A DNA stretch of 39,011 nt from Akkermansiaceae bacterium. GTDB taxonomy: Bacteria; Verrucomicrobiota; Verrucomicrobiia; Verrucomicrobiales; Akkermansiaceae. The stretch covers positions 1 to 39,011 of the forward strand of contig JALOTY010000032.1 in NCBI GenBank assembly GCA_025457665.1, given 5' to 3'. Shown one piece after another: positions 24,616 through 33,395 of the stretch. Numbering within the stretch: position 1 is the first letter of the stretch; each line of letters opens with the position of its first letter. A program made the translations under genes and the position numbers. The notes beneath the pieces are model-generated. The model searched no databases. It saw only the letters and a program-made list of their open reading frames with translations, and was not told the DNA's origin.

Positions 24616-25980
24616 TCAGCACTCGACGACATTCACGGCGAGGCCGCCGCGGGAGGTTTCCTTGTATTTGGTTTTCATGTCGCGGCCGGTGTCGCGCATC
24701 GTTTTGATGACCTTGTCGAGCGAAACGAAGTGGCTGCCATCGCCGCTCATGGCGAGGCGTGCGGCATTGATGGCTTTCACGGCACCCATGGCATTGCGTT
24801 CGATGCAGGGGATCTGGACGAGGCCGCCGACAGGATCGCAGGTGAGACCGAGGTTGTGTTCCATGCCGACTTCGGCGGCATTTTCGCATTGGTTGGGGCT
24901 GGCACCGAGGTATTCGGCGAGTCCGGCGGCAGCCATGGAGCAGGCGACGCCGACCTCACCCTGGCAGCCGGCTTCGGCTCCGGAGATGGAGGCATTTCTT
25001 TTGTAGAGCATGCCGATCGCGGCGGCGGTGAGGAGGAAGCGGTGAACGCCATCGGGATGCGCGGAATGGCGGAAGCGGGTGGCGTAATGAAGCACGGCGG
25101 GAATGATGCCGGCGGCACCATTGGTGGGTGCGGTGACAACGCGGCCACCGGCGGCGTTCTCTTCATTGACGGCGAGTGCGTAGAGATTGACCCAATCGAG
25201 GATGGTCAGCGGGTCTGCGAGGGCGGCTTCGGGTTGATTGCGGAGTTTTTCATGAATCGCCTTGGCCCGTCGTTTCACCTTGAGGCCACCGGGGAGGATC
25301 CCATCGGCCGAACAACCGGCGGCGACGCAGGCCTGCATGGTTTGCCAAATGCGATCGAGCCGCTGGCGGGTTTCAGCTTCGGGGCGGAAGCTGCTTTCAT
25401 TGGCGAGGATCAGGGCGCTGATGGAAAGCCCGTGGCTGCGGCATTGTTCAAGAAGCTGTTGGGCGGAAGTGAAAGGGTAGGGCACGCAGGTTTCTGGTGG
25501 AGGCCCTGATTTCAGCATCGCTTCCGTGGCGATGAAGCCGCCGCCGGTGGAGTAGTAAATCTCCTCGGCAAGGATCTCACCGTTTGGGCCCTGCACGGTG
25601 AAATGCATGCCATTTGGATGCAGCGGGAGGGGCTTGAGGCGTTTGAAATCGAGATCTTGTTTCGCGCAGAAGGGGATTTTCCTCCCGCCGGGAAGGGGAA
25701 GCCCGTCGGCGAGGGTGGCGATGAGGGAATCGACTCGGGTGGTATCGACCGTTTCCGGGTTTTGACCGAGCAGTCCGAGCAGGATCGCAAGATCGGTCCC
25801 GTGGCCTTTTCCCGTGGCGGCAAGGGAGCCGTAAAGGTCGCAGCGGATGCGGCTGATGGCTTCCGGGGGAAGCGGGTGGACGTGCCGATGCATGAAATCC
25901 GCCGCCGCCTTCATGGGACCTACCGTGTGGGAGGACGAAGGGCCGATGCCGATGGAAAACAAATCGAGCGCGGAGATCAT
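24616..25980 (-). CDS. sdaA: L-serine ammonia-lyase, single-chain iron-sulfur type
   Basis: Converts L-serine to pyruvate and ammonia. The 454-residue chain has the beta-domain start [18 protein letters not shown] (residues 6-23), the SSSH phosphate-like motif, and the catalytic domain with [36 protein letters not shown] and [18 protein letters not shown]. The cysteines in the last two segments and in the C-terminus (VNVVEC) fit the [4Fe-4S] cluster and the C-terminal tail cysteine of type 2 enzymes. Length matches single-chain SdaA (about 455). The ATG at 25980 begins the canonical N-terminus. Situated upstream of the M29 peptidase gene on the same strand. Confidence 0.96.
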   Translation of the reverse strand: MISALDLFSIGIGPSSSHTVGPMKAAADFMHRHVHPLPPEAISRIRCDLYGSLAATGKGHGTDLAILLGLLGQNPETVDTTRVDSLIATLADGLPLPGGRKIPFCAKQDLDFKRLKPLPLHPNGMHFTVQGPNGEILAEEIYYSTGGGFIATEAMLKSGPPPETCVPYPFTSAQQLLEQCRSHGLSISALILANESSFRPEAETRQRLDRIWQTMQACVAAGCSADGILPGGLKVKRRAKAIHEKLRNQPEAALADPLTILDWVNLYALAVNEENAAGGRVVTAPTNGAAGIIPAVLHYATRFRHSAHPDGVHRFLLTAAAIGMLYKRNASISGAEAGCQGEVGVACSMAAAGLAEYLGASPNQCENAAEVGMEHNLGLTCDPVGGLVQIPCIERNAMGAVKAINAARLAMSGDGSHFVSLDKVIKTMRDTGRDMKTKYKETSRGGLAVNVVEC

Positions 25981-26075
25981 GCGGGTGGGATGTCACCCAG
26001 ACGACATTCACCGGGTCAATCCTGCGTTCCATGACCGCCACAATCTCCGGTGATTGCTCGCGGAGCGGCAGAAAA

Positions 26076-27152
26076 TCAGCGTTCAAGTTCGGCGAAGACC
26101 ATCGTTCCGCCGCTGGTTTGGAGGGTGGAAATGACCCGCACGTCGCAGGTGGAGCCGATGCGATCGATGGCGTGATTGACCACGATCATCGTGCCATCCG
26201 AAAGATATCCCACCGCCTGGTGATCGTCCTTGCCGGTGCGGACGAGGGGGAGGCGGATTTTTTCACCGACGACGACGTTGGGTCGGAGGGCTTCGGCGAG
26301 ATTGTGGAGGCTCAGCACTTCGATGCCGCGCAGGCGGGCGATTTTGCCGAGGTTTTCATCGGTCGTCATCACGCGGGCTCCGAGGAGTTGGGCGGTTTGG
26401 AGCAGACGGGTGTGGAGGGTTTCTCCCGGGGCGGTGCCGGCGGTTTCTTCCACGGTGATTTCGACTTCCTTGTCTTTTTGAAGGCGTTCGAGGCTTTCCA
26501 GTGCGCGGGCGGCGCGTTGGCGGTTTGCCTGGGTGGGGGACTCGGCGAGGCTTTGGAGTTCATCGAGCACGAAGCGCGGGACCACAAGGCGACCGCTGAG
26601 GAAACCGGATTTCACGATGCCCGGGACGCGGCCATCCATGATCGATTCGCCATCGAGGAGGATGGGCTGGCCGGTGGATCCATCCTGGCGGAAGCGGACG
26701 TAGGGGAGGATGAAGGCGAAGTCATCGCGGCTGGATCGCAGGGCGAGGACGGCGCCGATGAAGCCGAAGCTGGCGTAGAGCAGTGAACCGGTGGCGAGCG
26801 AGAGGGCATTGGCGAGTTCTCCACCGGCGACGGCGTCTTCCGAGCGGTCGAGCCGGGTGAGGGCGGCGGCGAGGACTTCGGAAAGCCCGACGCGGGTGAG
26901 GAGGAAGGCGCAGAAAAGGCCGACGAGGAGGCCGAAGGTGGCGGTAGAGAAACCGCGGAGTGTGAAGCCCTTCATGAGGGTTTCCGCGAAAATGAAAAAG
27001 CCGGCAACCACGGCCCCGAGGAGCAGGCCACCCCAGACCGGGAGTTCCCAGTGGAGGTTTCCTTTCGTGCTCAGCGCCACGATCACTCCGGCTGCTTCAC
27101 ACAGGAGCAGATAGAGGAGACGGGCGATGTTGACCGATGTCGGAGCCTTCAT
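26076..27152 (-). CDS. PIN-TRAM domain membrane protein (YacL-like)
   Basis: A 358-residue protein with four N-terminal hydrophobic segments (about 10-30, 36-55, 66-85, 115-132), then a cytoplasmic PIN nuclease-like domain from about 160 (LLDGESIMDGRVPGI, VPRFVLDELQ, VMTTDENLGKIARLRG), and a C-terminal TRAM RNA-binding domain (VVVGEKIRLPLVRTGKDDHQAVGYL, GGTMVFAEL). The PIN acidic residues are in place, so RNase activity is possible but not established for this family. ATG 27152 is used; ATG 27167 five codons upstream is equally possible. Divergent from the SMP-30 gene. The Arg-rich DELQ... region between about 212 and 240 is the usual PIN insertion. Confidence 0.9.
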   Translation of the reverse strand: MKAPTSVNIARLLYLLLCEAAGVIVALSTKGNLHWELPVWGGLLLGAVVAGFFIFAETLMKGFTLRGFSTATFGLLVGLFCAFLLTRVGLSEVLAAALTRLDRSEDAVAGGELANALSLATGSLLYASFGFIGAVLALRSSRDDFAFILPYVRFRQDGSTGQPILLDGESIMDGRVPGIVKSGFLSGRLVVPRFVLDELQSLAESPTQANRQRAARALESLERLQKDKEVEITVEETAGTAPGETLHTRLLQTAQLLGARVMTTDENLGKIARLRGIEVLSLHNLAEALRPNVVVGEKIRLPLVRTGKDDHQAVGYLSDGTMIVVNHAIDRIGSTCDVRVISTLQTSGGTMVFAELER

Positions 27153-27307
27153 TCGCCCCAGCAGCATCCGTCCACCGGCCGCCCCGGTGCAAGCAAAAGG
27201 AAAGCTGGCGGGGGAATCGCGGAGGGCAGGGGACTTCGCGGCGATATCCGATGATGATTTTCCGCGCTGAGGGACGTAATGCTGCGAACGCGCCAACCTT
27301 GATCGAT

Positions 27308-28285
27308 ATGAAATCCCCTTTTGCCCTGCTGCTTCTCTCTTTCCCGTTCGCCGGCTGGCTTCATGCCGGACCGGAATCGATCGAACGCCTGGATCCTGCG
27401 CTTGACCGCTATTTCGCGGCGGAGGTGGAAATCGAGACCCTCTGCCAGGGTTTCCGCTGGTCGGAAGGGCCGGTGTGGGATGAGGCGGGTGAGCGACTGC
27501 TCTTTTCCGATGTCCCGGTGAACAAGGTCTATCAGTGGAAAGAAGGGGATGCGGAAGCCACGGTGTTTCTGGATCCTTCGGGATTCACCGGGAACGATCG
27601 CAGCGATGGCGAACCGGGATCGAACGGGCTGATGTTCGATGCCCGTGGCCGCCTGCTTTCCTGCGAGCATGGCGACAGGCGGGTCTCGGTGCTCACGCCT
27701 CTGGGGGGAAAGATGACTGTGGCGGACCGCTTTGAGGGGAAACGCTTCAACTCGCCGAACGACCTGGCGGTGCATCCTGATGGATCGATCTGGTTCACCG
27801 ATCCGCCCTACGGGCTGCCCCGGGGACAGGAGGAGAAGTCGCGGGAACTGGATTTCCACGGGGTATTCCGCTGGTCGGAGAATGGCGGCGTCACGCTGAT
27901 TCATCGGGATCTGGAGCGGCCGAACGGCATCGCTTTTTCTCCGGATGCCAAGACGCTCTACGTGGCCAATTCGCATGCGCCGCGGCCGGTGATCCTGGCC
28001 TTTCCGGTGAAGGAGGATGGCGGAGTCGGGGAGGCGAAGGTGTTCTTTGATGCCAAGGGGCTGGAAGGTCCGGGCATGCCCGATGGGCTCAAGGTGCATC
28101 CGGATGGCACCGTTTTTGCCACCGGGCCGGGTGGGGTGCTGGTGATCTCCCCGGCAGGAAAACTGTTAGGTCGCATCCTTTGCACCCGGCCTACCGCAAA
28201 CCTTGCCTTCGGCCCTGAAACCCGCTGTCTTTTCATCACCTCGCAGGATCGATTGCTGCGCGTGAACCTCAAAACCAATCCATGA
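27308..28285 (+). CDS. Secreted SMP-30/gluconolactonase-like protein
   Basis: A 325-residue secreted six-bladed beta-propeller that probably hydrolyses a sugar lactone or similar ester. ATG 27308 begins the signal peptide (MKSPFALLLLSFPFAGWLHA); the frame is open further upstream but without a signal. Family motifs: GFRWSEGPVWDEAGERLLFS (metal Glu), SNGLMFDARGRLLSCEHGDR, FNSPNDLAVHPDGSIWFTDP (metal Asn), RPNGIAFSPDAKTLYVANS and GMPDGLKVHPDGTVFATGPG (metal Asp). Its stop overlaps the DUF3500 start by ATGA, so translation is coupled. The internal CTG-TTA-G leucine pair near 28163 is one of the rare TTA codons in this window. Confidence 0.93.
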   Translation: MKSPFALLLLSFPFAGWLHAGPESIERLDPALDRYFAAEVEIETLCQGFRWSEGPVWDEAGERLLFSDVPVNKVYQWKEGDAEATVFLDPSGFTGNDRSDGEPGSNGLMFDARGRLLSCEHGDRRVSVLTPLGGKMTVADRFEGKRFNSPNDLAVHPDGSIWFTDPPYGLPRGQEEKSRELDFHGVFRWSENGGVTLIHRDLERPNGIAFSPDAKTLYVANSHAPRPVILAFPVKEDGGVGEAKVFFDAKGLEGPGMPDGLKVHPDGTVFATGPGGVLVISPAGKLLGRILCTRPTANLAFGPETRCLFITSQDRLLRVNLKTNP

Positions 28286-29292
28286 AGACCCTTGCCCTTC
28301 TTGCCTTGTTGACCCTGCCGCTGGCGGCGGAGATTCCGGCCGAGCTGACCCAGGCCGCGCGCGATTTCCTGGCGAGTTTGGATGATGCGAAGCGTGCCAA
28401 GGCGCAGTTGCCCTTCGATCATGCCGACCGCGAGAACTGGCGCTACACCCCGCGCGCCCGGCTTGGCCTGCCGCTCAAGGAAATGACCGAGGCGCAGAAG
28501 AATGCCGCCGTGGCGCTGGCGGATGCGATTCTCTCGGAAAAGGGTGAGGAAAAGGTGGCCGGAATCATCGCTCTGGAAGGGGTGCTGGCGGCCTTGGAAA
28601 ACAATCCGGAATACCGCGATCAGGAGGCCTACTACGTCACCCTGTTCGGCCATCCCGGAGATCCCAAGGCTTGGGCTGTGAGATTCGAGGGCCATCATCT
28701 TTCGGTGAATGTCACGCTCATCAACGGCAAGGATTTCTCCCTCACCCCGTCCTTCATGGGAGCGAATCCGCGGGAGATTCGCGAGGGAAAAGGCAAGGGC
28801 ACCCGGGTGCTGGCAGCCGAGGAAGATCTCGCCCGGACCTTGGTGAAAGCCCTGCTGGAGGCCGGGAGCAAGGAGGTGATCTTCAGCGAAAAGGCCCCGG
28901 CGGAAATCCTCACCGCAGAAGAGCGAAAGGTGAAACAGCTCGATCCTGTGGGCGTGACGATGGCATCGATGACTCCCGCACAGCGCGCCGGTCTGATGGA
29001 ACTGATTCGCGAATACGTGGGCCGCTATCGTGAGGAATTCGCCGATGAAGACATGGCGAAAATCGAAAAAGCGGGCAACGACAAGATCCGCTTCGGCTGG
29101 GCGGGATCGACCGAGCCGAATGGTGCCTTTTACTACCGGATCCAGGGTCCGAGTTTCCTCATGGAAGCGGCCAATACGCAGAATGATGCCAACCACATCC
29201 ACACGGTATGGCGGGATGCAGATCGCGATTTCGGCCGCGATCTGTTAGGCGAGCATTATGATGATCCCGGTCATGGCCACGATCACGAATGA
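28282..29292 (+). CDS. Secreted DUF3500 protein
   Basis: A 336-residue exported protein of the DUF3500 family, function unknown. The signal peptide is very short (MKTLALLALLTLPLAA). Family features: LPFDHADRENWRYTPR near residue 42, RLGLPLKEMT, FGHPGDPKAWAVRFEGHHLS near 121, TPSFMGANP, LIREYVGRYREEFA, and NDANHIHTVWRDADRDFGRD near the C-terminus, ending in a His/Asp-rich tail (HYDDPGHGHDHE) that could bind metal. It starts inside the stop codon of the SMP-30 gene (4-bp overlap), and ends 12 bp from the convergent prenyltransferase-repeat gene. I know no established biochemical role. Confidence 0.9.
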   Translation: MKTLALLALLTLPLAAEIPAELTQAARDFLASLDDAKRAKAQLPFDHADRENWRYTPRARLGLPLKEMTEAQKNAAVALADAILSEKGEEKVAGIIALEGVLAALENNPEYRDQEAYYVTLFGHPGDPKAWAVRFEGHHLSVNVTLINGKDFSLTPSFMGANPREIREGKGKGTRVLAAEEDLARTLVKALLEAGSKEVIFSEKAPAEILTAEERKVKQLDPVGVTMASMTPAQRAGLMELIREYVGRYREEFADEDMAKIEKAGNDKIRFGWAGSTEPNGAFYYRIQGPSFLMEAANTQNDANHIHTVWRDADRDFGRDLLGEHYDDPGHGHDHE

Positions 29293-29304
29293 TCCCGACC
29301 GACC

Positions 29305-30471
29305 TCAGGGTTTTCCGGGAATGGAGTAGTAAACCTGTTGGAGCGCCATCACCGTGTAGGAGGTGACGAGCACCGGATCGGATTCCATCCAGCGGGCATT
29401 GGCATTCACCCAGGAGCCGTCTTCACGCTGTTTGGTGAGCAGGCTGGTGGCGAGGTCATTGCGCCAATCGGCCGTGCCACCGTTTTCCAGCGGAAGCTTG
29501 TCGATCCCGGCGGCAGCGAGCGCCTTGGACATGGCCTGATAGTAGTAGTAAAGTCCCTGCTGACCCATGCCGGGGTTCTCCTCCATCGTGTAATTCTTGC
29601 CGAGCCATTCTTTCACGGCGACGACCCGCGGGTCATCGGCCTGGAGCTTGGCATAGATCATCGAAAGAAGTCCGGCGTAGGAAATGGACCCATAGGAACG
29701 CAGGGCGGTGCGGCCATCCGGCAGTTCCTTGGTGCCGGCCTTGGAGTCGCCGGGAGTGTAGATGAATCCGCCCTTGTTTTCCTCATCGTCGGAAGCCCAC
29801 TCCTGATCGTTGGTGGCTTCGAGGTTCTGGCAGCGGGAAAGGAAGGTGATGGCGGCGTCCCAGTCGAGGTCCGGCTGCTCGCCATGTTTGCCGTCCTCGA
29901 TGACTTTCTTGGAAAGGGCGAGGGCTTCGATGGCGAGATAGGTGTTCGAGAGGTCGGTGTGATCGTTGCTCGATCCGTAGCCGATGCCGCCGTCGTTCTT
30001 GTTGTCGTTTTCCTTCGGCTTATCGATGTCCCACTGGTTGTCGATGAGGTATTTCCGGGCGCGGACGATGGCGGGCTCGAACACATCTCGTTCAGCGGAA
30101 ACAAGGGCGGTGACGGCGGTGGCAGTATTGTAAACGCCGAGGCCTTTGTTGTAGATGCCGCCGTCCTCCTTTTGTTGTTTGAGGAGCCAATCAAAGCCTT
30201 TCTGGATGGCTTCGGGGAAGGGTTTCTTCAGATCGAGGGCGGGATCGCGGACCAGAGCTGTTAGAGCGAGGGCAGTGAGGGCGGGAAGTTCCGGATTCGC
30301 CCAGTAACCATCGGCATGCTGCTGTTTGAGCAACCAATCGTTTCCGCGCGAGATGGAGAGCTTCATCTCATGCTGGATGGACAGATAGGGATTGGGCGGC
30401 GCGTCCTGGGCGGAGGCGGTGAAACCGAGCAGAGCCAGCCCGGCGAGGGAGTGACGGAGGATGGTTTTCAT
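29305..30471 (-). CDS. Secreted prenyltransferase/squalene-cyclase repeat protein
   Basis: A 388-residue exported alpha/alpha-toroid. Signal peptide about 1-21 (MKTILRHSLAGLALLGFTASA). At least four repeats of the prenyltransferase/squalene oxidase type are visible: GNDWLLKQQHADGYWANP, GFDWLLKQQKEDGGIYNKG, AITFLSRCQNLEA, and LLTKQREDGSWVNANARW, with the QxDGxW core. The catalytic DCTAE or DxDD motifs of true terpene cyclases are absent, so a structural or binding role is more likely than cyclisation. ATG 30471 overlaps the stop of the YdjY-like gene (ATGA), indicating translational coupling. Similar proteins are common and mostly uncharacterised in Planctomycetes and Verrucomicrobiota. Confidence 0.87.
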   Translation of the reverse strand: MKTILRHSLAGLALLGFTASAQDAPPNPYLSIQHEMKLSISRGNDWLLKQQHADGYWANPELPALTALALTALVRDPALDLKKPFPEAIQKGFDWLLKQQKEDGGIYNKGLGVYNTATAVTALVSAERDVFEPAIVRARKYLIDNQWDIDKPKENDNKNDGGIGYGSSNDHTDLSNTYLAIEALALSKKVIEDGKHGEQPDLDWDAAITFLSRCQNLEATNDQEWASDDEENKGGFIYTPGDSKAGTKELPDGRTALRSYGSISYAGLLSMIYAKLQADDPRVVAVKEWLGKNYTMEENPGMGQQGLYYYYQAMSKALAAAGIDKLPLENGGTADWRNDLATSLLTKQREDGSWVNANARWMESDPVLVTSYTVMALQQVYYSIPGKP

Positions 30472-31220
30472 GGTTGGTAGGGTCGGATCACGAGTTGAAC
30501 GCTGGTGCCTTCCGGCGGGACGACGCGTGGGCGCACGAGCCATACGGTGTCGTCCTGATTGTCTTTTCCGGCATAGTTGCCCAGCGCGGCATTGGAGAGG
30601 AACACGGCAAAGATGTCACCGGAGGTTTCCGCGACAAACTTGCCTTCGTAGAAAAAGGAACCGCCGTAAACCCACGGCTCATGAGGCATCGGTTTCTCGG
30701 TGACGGCGTGGTGGATCCAGTCGCAGACATTGGTCTCCTTGGCCGCCTCACCCTCGCCATGGCGGACGAAAATCGAAAGCCGCGACTCGCGTTTCTCCTC
30801 ATCGCTGGCCTCCTCAAAGACCGAGGAGAGGCTGCCGTCCTTGTTGACCTTGAGGTAAAGCTCACGGGACGCCTTGTAGCGGAGAAGCTTGAGGGCGATG
30901 TTGAGATCGGTGGCGGAAATGTCCGTGACGAAGAGGGATTCGTGGACCTTGCCATTCTGGTGGACGACGAGGAATTCGAGAAGGCCATCGGTCATGTTGA
31001 TCCGGGCGGGAAACTCCACAGCACGGGTCTTGGGATCGAAGGTCACCGCACCAACCTTCATCCGGCCGTCATCGAGCTTTGTCACCGATGGGGCGACGGG
31101 CTCCACGGGCTGATCGGGCGCGGGCAGGGACTTCGGCTCCACAGGGGCACGACCCGGGATTTCGTCGGCAAGACATGCCAGCGAACTCAGCAGAGCCAAA
31201 GCGGTGAGTTTGATTTTCAC
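30468..31220 (-). CDS. YdjY domain exported protein
   Basis: A 250-residue exported protein with a short signal peptide (about 1-18) and a YdjY-like domain: RAVEFPARINMTDGLLEFLVVHQNGKV (about 67-93), HESLFVTDISATDLNIALKL, and a later segment with PWVYGGSFFYEGKFVAETSG and DIFAVFLSNAALGN. The motif xKxHESLxxTxxxxxxLHxAL is the known family core, but its function is not established. An acidic Lys/Glu-rich loop lies around 130-160. It starts a two-gene unit with the prenyltransferase-repeat gene (4-bp overlap), suggesting that the two proteins act together outside the cytoplasm. Confidence 0.87.
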   Translation of the reverse strand: MKIKLTALALLSSLACLADEIPGRAPVEPKSLPAPDQPVEPVAPSVTKLDDGRMKVGAVTFDPKTRAVEFPARINMTDGLLEFLVVHQNGKVHESLFVTDISATDLNIALKLLRYKASRELYLKVNKDGSLSSVFEEASDEEKRESRLSIFVRHGEGEAAKETNVCDWIHHAVTEKPMPHEPWVYGGSFFYEGKFVAETSGDIFAVFLSNAALGNYAGKDNQDDTVWLVRPRVVPPEGTSVQLVIRPYQP

Positions 31221-31298
31221 AGAGGTGTTGTCAGCTAACGGTGGGAAAACGGATCCGTCCAGCGGCGTCTTAGGCGGATTTTAGGGAAAGAAATCGAT

Positions 31299-32213
31299 TC
31301 ATCGGGCCGCGGCCTCGGGGAGGACGGACCAGGCGTGGCGGGTGATGCGATGGCTCAGCGATTCCACGGGCGTTTCGCCCTGTGGGGCGGGGCTGATGGG
31401 TTTGAGCGAACCATCCAGCGCCAAGGTGGAGGCGATGAGCTTGTAAACGGCGGTGAGGAGGGTCGTTTCCACGGCATCTGCGGTGGAGGGCGCGGGGGCT
31501 TCGAGGCGGGGTTTCTGATCGTCGGCCTTGGCTCCGAAGGAAACTTCAAGGATCGCGGTCTTGCGGTTGGCCTCGACCACGGTCTGGAAACGAATCTGGC
31601 GGAAAGAGGCCAAACTCAAAGCTTCCGCCACCTCCTTGGCGGCGCGGCGCGTGATTTCCACCCGGTCGTTCGGGGCAGTGACCCGGAGGGTGATCGTGGG
31701 TGCATCCCTCACCAGACGGGTGGGCGCGGTGACGCTGGACTTGATGCGGCGGATGGCCCGAACGGCGATTTCCCGCTCTTCCGGGTTGGCCGGCGCATGG
31801 TCGAGCACCCTTTCCCAAGCGACGAGGGCCTCGCTGAGCCGGGCATCCGCTTCCAAGCGAGAGGCGAGGTCCACGTAGGCGGCGGCCGGCATGTCCTTGA
31901 GGTCGATCCAGTAGTTCTGCGGCAGCGGATCGGGCAGATCAATGTCGAGAATCACTGGCGCCGCGACAGGTGGTGCGGCTTCCGCTTCGGTGGGCTCCGG
32001 CTCTGGCTCCGCTTTCTCGGTTTCCTGGGCAGGCGGCAGGGCGAAGAGATCCGAAGGGCTTGCCAGATCCGTCCCCACACGGCTGCGGACCAGGGCGAGC
32101 TCATACTCGCTGGGAGGTGTCAGGAAATCGTAGTGCCGCGTGCCGAAATGCCAGACGAGCCCCACGACGAGGAGGCATAGGAGGACAACGGCGGGCCACG
32201 GGATTCGCTGCAC
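31299..32213 (-). CDS. Single-pass membrane protein with TPR-like segment
   Basis: A predicted 304-residue protein not recognised as a named family. GTG 32213 gives a short basic start and one membrane helix (WPAVVLLCLLVVGLVWHFG, about 7-25). A Pro/Glu/Ala-rich spacer follows (about 60-95), then YVDLASRLEADARLSEALVAWERVLDHAP (about 130-158), a tetratricopeptide-like pair of helices, and a beta-rich part with TITLRVTAPNDRVEITRRA. The C-terminus is soluble. No start with a good ribosome-binding site was found; the frame is open upstream through the rplS terminator, which excludes a longer product. Upstream of the YdjY gene by 78 bp on the same strand; co-transcription is possible. Confidence 0.7.
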   Translation of the reverse strand: MQRIPWPAVVLLCLLVVGLVWHFGTRHYDFLTPPSEYELALVRSRVGTDLASPSDLFALPPAQETEKAEPEPEPTEAEAAPPVAAPVILDIDLPDPLPQNYWIDLKDMPAAAYVDLASRLEADARLSEALVAWERVLDHAPANPEEREIAVRAIRRIKSSVTAPTRLVRDAPTITLRVTAPNDRVEITRRAAKEVAEALSLASFRQIRFQTVVEANRKTAILEVSFGAKADDQKPRLEAPAPSTADAVETTLLTAVYKLIASTLALDGSLKPISPAPQGETPVESLSHRITRHAWSVLPEAAAR

Positions 32214-32273
32214 GGAAGCGAGTTTCCCGCAGCCGGGATCGAACTCCAAGAAGATATCCCCGAATCGCAGGAC

Positions 32274-32303
32274 AAAAAAACGCCGACCCGAATAGGGCCG
32301 GCG
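32274..32303 (-). terminator. Intrinsic terminator of rplS
   Basis: Read on the minus strand: CGCCGGCCC, loop TATTC, GGGTCGGCG, then seven T. One G-T wobble in a 9-bp stem. It begins 37 bp after the rplS stop and is the most canonical rho-independent terminator in the window. It ends 60 bp before the start of the next minus-strand gene, isolating rplS. Confidence 0.9.
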
Positions 32304-32340
32304 TGGGGAAAATCCGTGGTTGTTGGGTGACCTCACCGAA

Positions 32341-32685
32341 TCACTCGGCGGTCTTGACGGCCATGGCCTTCTTGCCGATCCGGCCGCGGAGGTAGTGCAG
32401 CTTCGAGCGGCGGACCTTGCCCTTGGAGGTGACTTCGATCTTGGAAATCCGGGGCGAGTGAATCGGGAAAACACGCTCGACGCCTTCGCCGTAGGAGATC
32501 TTGCGGACCGTGAATGCGGCATTCACACCCGCTCCGCGCTTGGCGATGACGATTCCGGCGAAAAGCTGGATACGCTCCTTGCCGCCTTCGACCACCCGGG
32601 TGTGGACCTTGACGCTGTCACCGACGTTGAAATCGATGACGTCTTGCTTCAGTTGCTCTTTCTCGATCTTGCTGATGATGTCCAT
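32341..32685 (-). CDS. rplS: 50S ribosomal protein bL19
   Basis: bL19 sits at the 30S-50S interface of the ribosome. The 114-residue product shows the family pattern: [57 protein letters not shown], and [21 protein letters not shown] 32685 is fixed by a strong Shine-Dalgarno sequence six bases upstream; the open frame beyond it is non-coding. rplS stands alone here instead of following trmD as in many bacteria, with its own terminator, so it is a single-gene unit. Confidence 0.98.
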   Translation of the reverse strand: MDIISKIEKEQLKQDVIDFNVGDSVKVHTRVVEGGKERIQLFAGIVIAKRGAGVNAAFTVRKISYGEGVERVFPIHSPRISKIEVTSKGKVRRSKLHYLRGRIGKKAMAVKTAE

Positions 32686-32691
32686 GGCGGT

Positions 32692-32698
32692 CCTCCTT
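32692..32698 (-). promoter_or_regulatory. Strong ribosome-binding site of rplS
   Basis: On the minus strand AAGGAGG stands six bases before the rplS ATG. It is the only near-perfect anti-16S match noticed before a gene in this window, where most starts have weak or no such sequence. Confidence 0.9.
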
Positions 32699-32808
32699 GG
32701 GGAAAATGATGGTCCTGGCACCCGTCCGGCGCGAGGGGCGGGAGAACTAGAGGAAGGTCCCGGGCTTTGCAATCGCGAAATTCACCGATTTTTCGAAGGC
32801 CCCGAGGC

Positions 32809-33252
32809 TCAGGATTTCCCGTAAACCGACCCGGGATCGAATCTCAGGCCCTCTTCCGTGAATCCCAGCCGACCTTCCGGCCCCTCGATTTTCCGGTAGA
32901 AACACCCGCTGCGGCCGGTGTGGCAGGCCCCTTCGCCCAGTTGATCCACAAAAAGAACGATGGCATCCTGATCGCAGTCGGTCCGGATCTCGCGGACCTT
33001 CTGGACATGGCCGGAGGTGGCCCCCTTGTGCCAGATTTCCTTGCGGCTTCTTGACCAGTAAACGGCCTCGCCCTTTTCCAGAGTCAGCCGCAGCGACTCG
33101 GCATTCATGTAGGCCAGCATCAGGGGTTCACGGGTGGTGGCATCGATCGCCATGGCCGGCATCAGGCCGTCGGCATCGAATTTCGGGGCAAAAAGCCCGC
33201 CCTCCTCGATCTCCTTCTTGTCCCCGCGTGGGGCAAATCCGTTTTCACTCAC
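32809..33252 (-). CDS. hisI: Phosphoribosyl-AMP cyclohydrolase
   Basis: Third step of histidine biosynthesis: opens the purine ring of phosphoribosyl-AMP. The 147-residue monofunctional enzyme has LMLAYMNAESLRLTLEKGEA, VYWSRSRKEIWHKGATSGH, the metal-binding DCDQDAIV, and zinc cysteines in GACHTGRSGCFYR. No HisE domain is attached. The start is GTG 33252, with an ordinary hydrophilic N-terminus (SENGFAPRG). It is divergent from proB and precedes rplS by 123 bp; no other his gene is nearby, so the pathway is dispersed in this genome. Confidence 0.97.
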   Translation of the reverse strand: MSENGFAPRGDKKEIEEGGLFAPKFDADGLMPAMAIDATTREPLMLAYMNAESLRLTLEKGEAVYWSRSRKEIWHKGATSGHVQKVREIRTDCDQDAIVLFVDQLGEGACHTGRSGCFYRKIEGPEGRLGFTEEGLRFDPGSVYGKS

Positions 33253-33395
33253 GGCGCGGGTGTAGCGCCGACCTCCGGCCGGGGCAAGCCGGGGCTGGGG
33301 AATCTGACCGGTTCCCAGATGCTGACGCCACTGCCACGATTTGCATTGGCCTCGTTGCCCCGCTGCGTATTAGCTGCCGCCCCATTTCGCGAAGC

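Noticed and set aside
32214..32522. N-terminal extension of the membrane-anchored protein
   Set aside because: It would run through the rplS terminator and into rplS in antisense.
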